From Acidobacteriota bacterium (lineage in GTDB: Bacteria; Acidobacteriota; UBA4820; DSQY01): 7,652 bases of DNA. Each line of letters opens with the position of its first letter. Within the stretch, counting starts at the first letter, position 1. Below are positions 6,623 through 7,652 of this stretch, in pieces. The notes beneath the pieces are model-generated. The model had not been told where the DNA came from. It worked only from the letters and a program-made list of their open reading frames with translations, and ran no database searches. The position numbers and the translations under genes were made by a program. Location: positions 5,158 through 12,809 of the forward strand of contig JAEMPZ010000030.1 of NCBI GenBank assembly GCA_022759065.1. Direction: 5' to 3'.

Positions 6623-7641
6623 CTTTGGCCTCCTTTAGGGAGTTTTCGCAATCTCACGGCGGACCGCTCCCTGACGCCCTCCCAGGCGCCAGGCAGCGCC
6701 ACCCGAGCGCCCACGGGCGCCTCGCTCAATGCGCACAGCGCCTCAACATGGCGCTCCGTTATGCGCCTTGCGTTGCCTCTAACCAGAGCGAGCCCTCTCA
6801 AAACCTGGCGCCGCGCCTCGCCTTCCGCCAAGCCGCGAAGCTCGCCCAATGGAAAATATAGGTCTTCCCCGTCTCTTTGCGCAATATCCGGGGCGCAAGC
6901 AGCCGCGGAAAAGCGCGCATGGCGGGCGAGGGCGGCAAGGTGGCGCTTGAAGCCGGGGAAGGCCTTCTCGATCACCGGCATCACCTCGTGCCTGATACGG
7001 TTGCGCGCGAACCTCGTGTCAAGGTTGCTCGAGTCTTCGACGACTCGAAGCCCCGCGAGCCGGGCCGCCTCGCCGAGCTCATCCCCAGTGAAGTCTAGCA
7101 CCGGCCTCAAGACGCGCCCGCTTTCGGGATGAATGCCGGAGAGCCCGCCTATGCCGGTGCCGCGCGCTATGCGCATAAGCACCGTCTCGGCCTGGTCGTC
7201 CAGCGTGTGCGCCGTCGCGACGTAATCCCACCCGCCCTCGCGGCGCGTTTTTTCAAAGGCGGCGTATCTTCTTTCTCGCGCCCATTCCTCCACGCTTTGG
7301 CCGGGCTTTGGTTTAGAGCGCAGCTGCACGCAATAGAACCTCAGCCCAAGCTGGCGCGCCACCTCTTGAACCATATCCGCGTCCCTTTTGGCCTCGGCGC
7401 CTCTCAAAGCATGGTTCACGTGGATCACTCCCAGTTCCAGAGGCGGCCTCGGCAGCGCCGAGACGAAAAGGGCCATCATCCCCATGGAGTCTTTCCCCCC
7501 AGAAACGGCAAGAAGCAGGCGCCCGCCTTTGCCAATGGGAGTGCGCTTGAGCGCAGCCCGAAACCTCTTGAGAAGAGGGTGGTGGCGGTGCAGGGACTCG
7601 AACCCCGGACACAACGGATATGAGCCGTTTGCTCTAACCAC
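6619..7641 (-). CDS. tilS: tRNA(Ile)-lysidine synthase (start uncertain)
   Basis: Uses ATP and lysine to convert C34 of tRNA-Ile2(CAU) to lysidine, so that it reads AUA and is charged with isoleucine. Residues are numbered from the GTG at 7641. Motifs: PP-loop AVSGGKDS at 45-52, VNHALRG, TAHTLDDQAETVLMRIARGTGIGG, and SSNLDTRFARNRIRHEVMP. It is about 320 residues after removing doubtful leader residues, so it is the short type, without much of the C-terminal region of the 430-residue E. coli enzyme. The start is a problem: residues 1-20 (7641-7580) are encoded by the tRNA gene, and between the tRNA end and the PP-loop there is no in-frame ATG, GTG or TTG. The homology seems to begin at HPLLKRFRAALKR, directly after the tRNA. 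In-frame GTG (7641) and TTG (7614) lie inside the tRNA; a rare ATT (7536) or CTG (7518) start would remove that helix. The frame stays open to the window edge. The 3' end overlaps hpt by 4 bases. Confidence 0.93.
   Translation of the reverse strand: MVRANGSYPLCPGFESLHRHHPLLKRFRAALKRTPIGKGGRLLLAVSGGKDSMGMMALFVSALPRPPLELGVIHVNHALRGAEAKRDADMVQEVARQLGLRFYCVQLRSKPKPGQSVEEWARERRYAAFEKTRREGGWDYVATAHTLDDQAETVLMRIARGTGIGGLSGIHPESGRVLRPVLDFTGDELGEAARLAGLRVVEDSSNLDTRFARNRIRHEVMPVIEKAFPGFKRHLAALARHARFSAAACAPDIAQRDGEDLYFPLGELRGLAEGEARRQVLRGLALVRGNARRITERHVEALCALSEAPVGARVALPGAWEGVRERSAVRLRKLPKGGQR
6629..6636 (-). promoter_or_regulatory. Strong ribosome binding site for hpt
   Basis: AAAGGAGG on the minus strand, inside the last codons of tilS, 6 bases before the GTG start of hpt. 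It is the best Shine-Dalgarno in the window and fixes the GTG at 6622 as the start. Confidence 0.75.
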
Positions 7642-7652
7642 CTGAGCTACAC
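7580..7652 (-). tRNA. tRNA-Met(CAU), elongator type; first 4 bases beyond the edge
   Basis: Read on the minus strand, the cloverleaf is complete except for four 5' bases outside the window. Bases 5-7 are GTG, then TA, D-stem GCTC/GAGC with an AGGTGGTTA loop, A26, anticodon stem AACGG/CCGTT with loop CTCATAT (anticodon CAU), variable GTGTC, T-stem CGGGG/CCCTG (one G-U wobble) with loop TTCGAGT, acceptor strand CACCGCC, discriminator A73 and an encoded CCA (7582-7580). The missing bases should be GGCG. CAU occurs in elongator Met, initiator Met and Ile2. The paired acceptor excludes the initiator's usual 1-72 mismatch, if the missing bases are as expected. C69 and C68 imply G4 and G5, unlike the C4-G69/C5-G68 that mark E. 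coli tRNA-Ile2, and the CTCATAT loop with a GTGTC variable region resembles elongator Met. It sits directly in front of tilS. Confidence 0.92.

Noticed and set aside
6098..7132. A 344-residue plus-strand open frame opposite hpt and tilS
   Set aside because: It is antisense to two genes with clear conserved motifs, its translation has no recognisable domain, and it is expected in GC-rich sequence.
7580..7652. tRNA-Ile2(CAU) as the identity of the tRNA, tempting because tilS is next to it
   Set aside because: The acceptor pairs and the loop/variable region look like elongator Met, but the call needs the full gene and a classifier.

Overview
The window is an ordinary, gene-dense piece of a bacterial chromosome. 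It holds seven protein genes and one tRNA gene that runs off the right edge. The coding sequence is GC-rich, about 60-65% in the lines I counted by hand. MurJ and a membrane-anchored FtsH show it is bacterial. A CCA-encoding tRNA(CAU) in front of tilS, and the cluster tilS-hpt-ftsH-folP, fit many phyla: Firmicutes and Actinobacteria have versions of it, and delta-proteobacteria-like diderms have related ones. I would guess a Desulfobacterota-like or candidate-phylum bacterium, with low confidence.

Layout from left to right. At 7-1575 (+) is murJ, the lipid II flippase. At 1576-1711 is a convergent intergenic gap filled with degenerate 8-bp periodic repeats. The rest is on the minus strand and probably reads as one long unit from the right edge leftwards: tRNA-Met(CAU) at 7580-7652 (cut by the edge), tilS, hpt, ftsH, folP, a small mannose-6-phosphate-isomerase-type cupin, and last an AIR-synthase/HypE-like gene ending at 1712. 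The tilS/hpt and ftsH/folP junctions are both 4-base GTGA overlaps, a sign of translational coupling. The ftsH leader holds a GC-rich inverted repeat.

The genes are mostly housekeeping: decoding of AUG/AUA codons (tRNA and lysidine synthase), purine salvage, membrane protein quality control, folate synthesis and peptidoglycan precursor export. I did not find a clearly new system. The points worth a second look are these: tilS has no usual start codon outside the tRNA gene; the AIR-synthase-like gene is much poorer in GC (about 46%) than its neighbours and looks acquired; an unusual 8/16-bp periodic repeat begins at the murJ stop codon; and Hpt lacks the usual Ser-Tyr flexible-loop motif.
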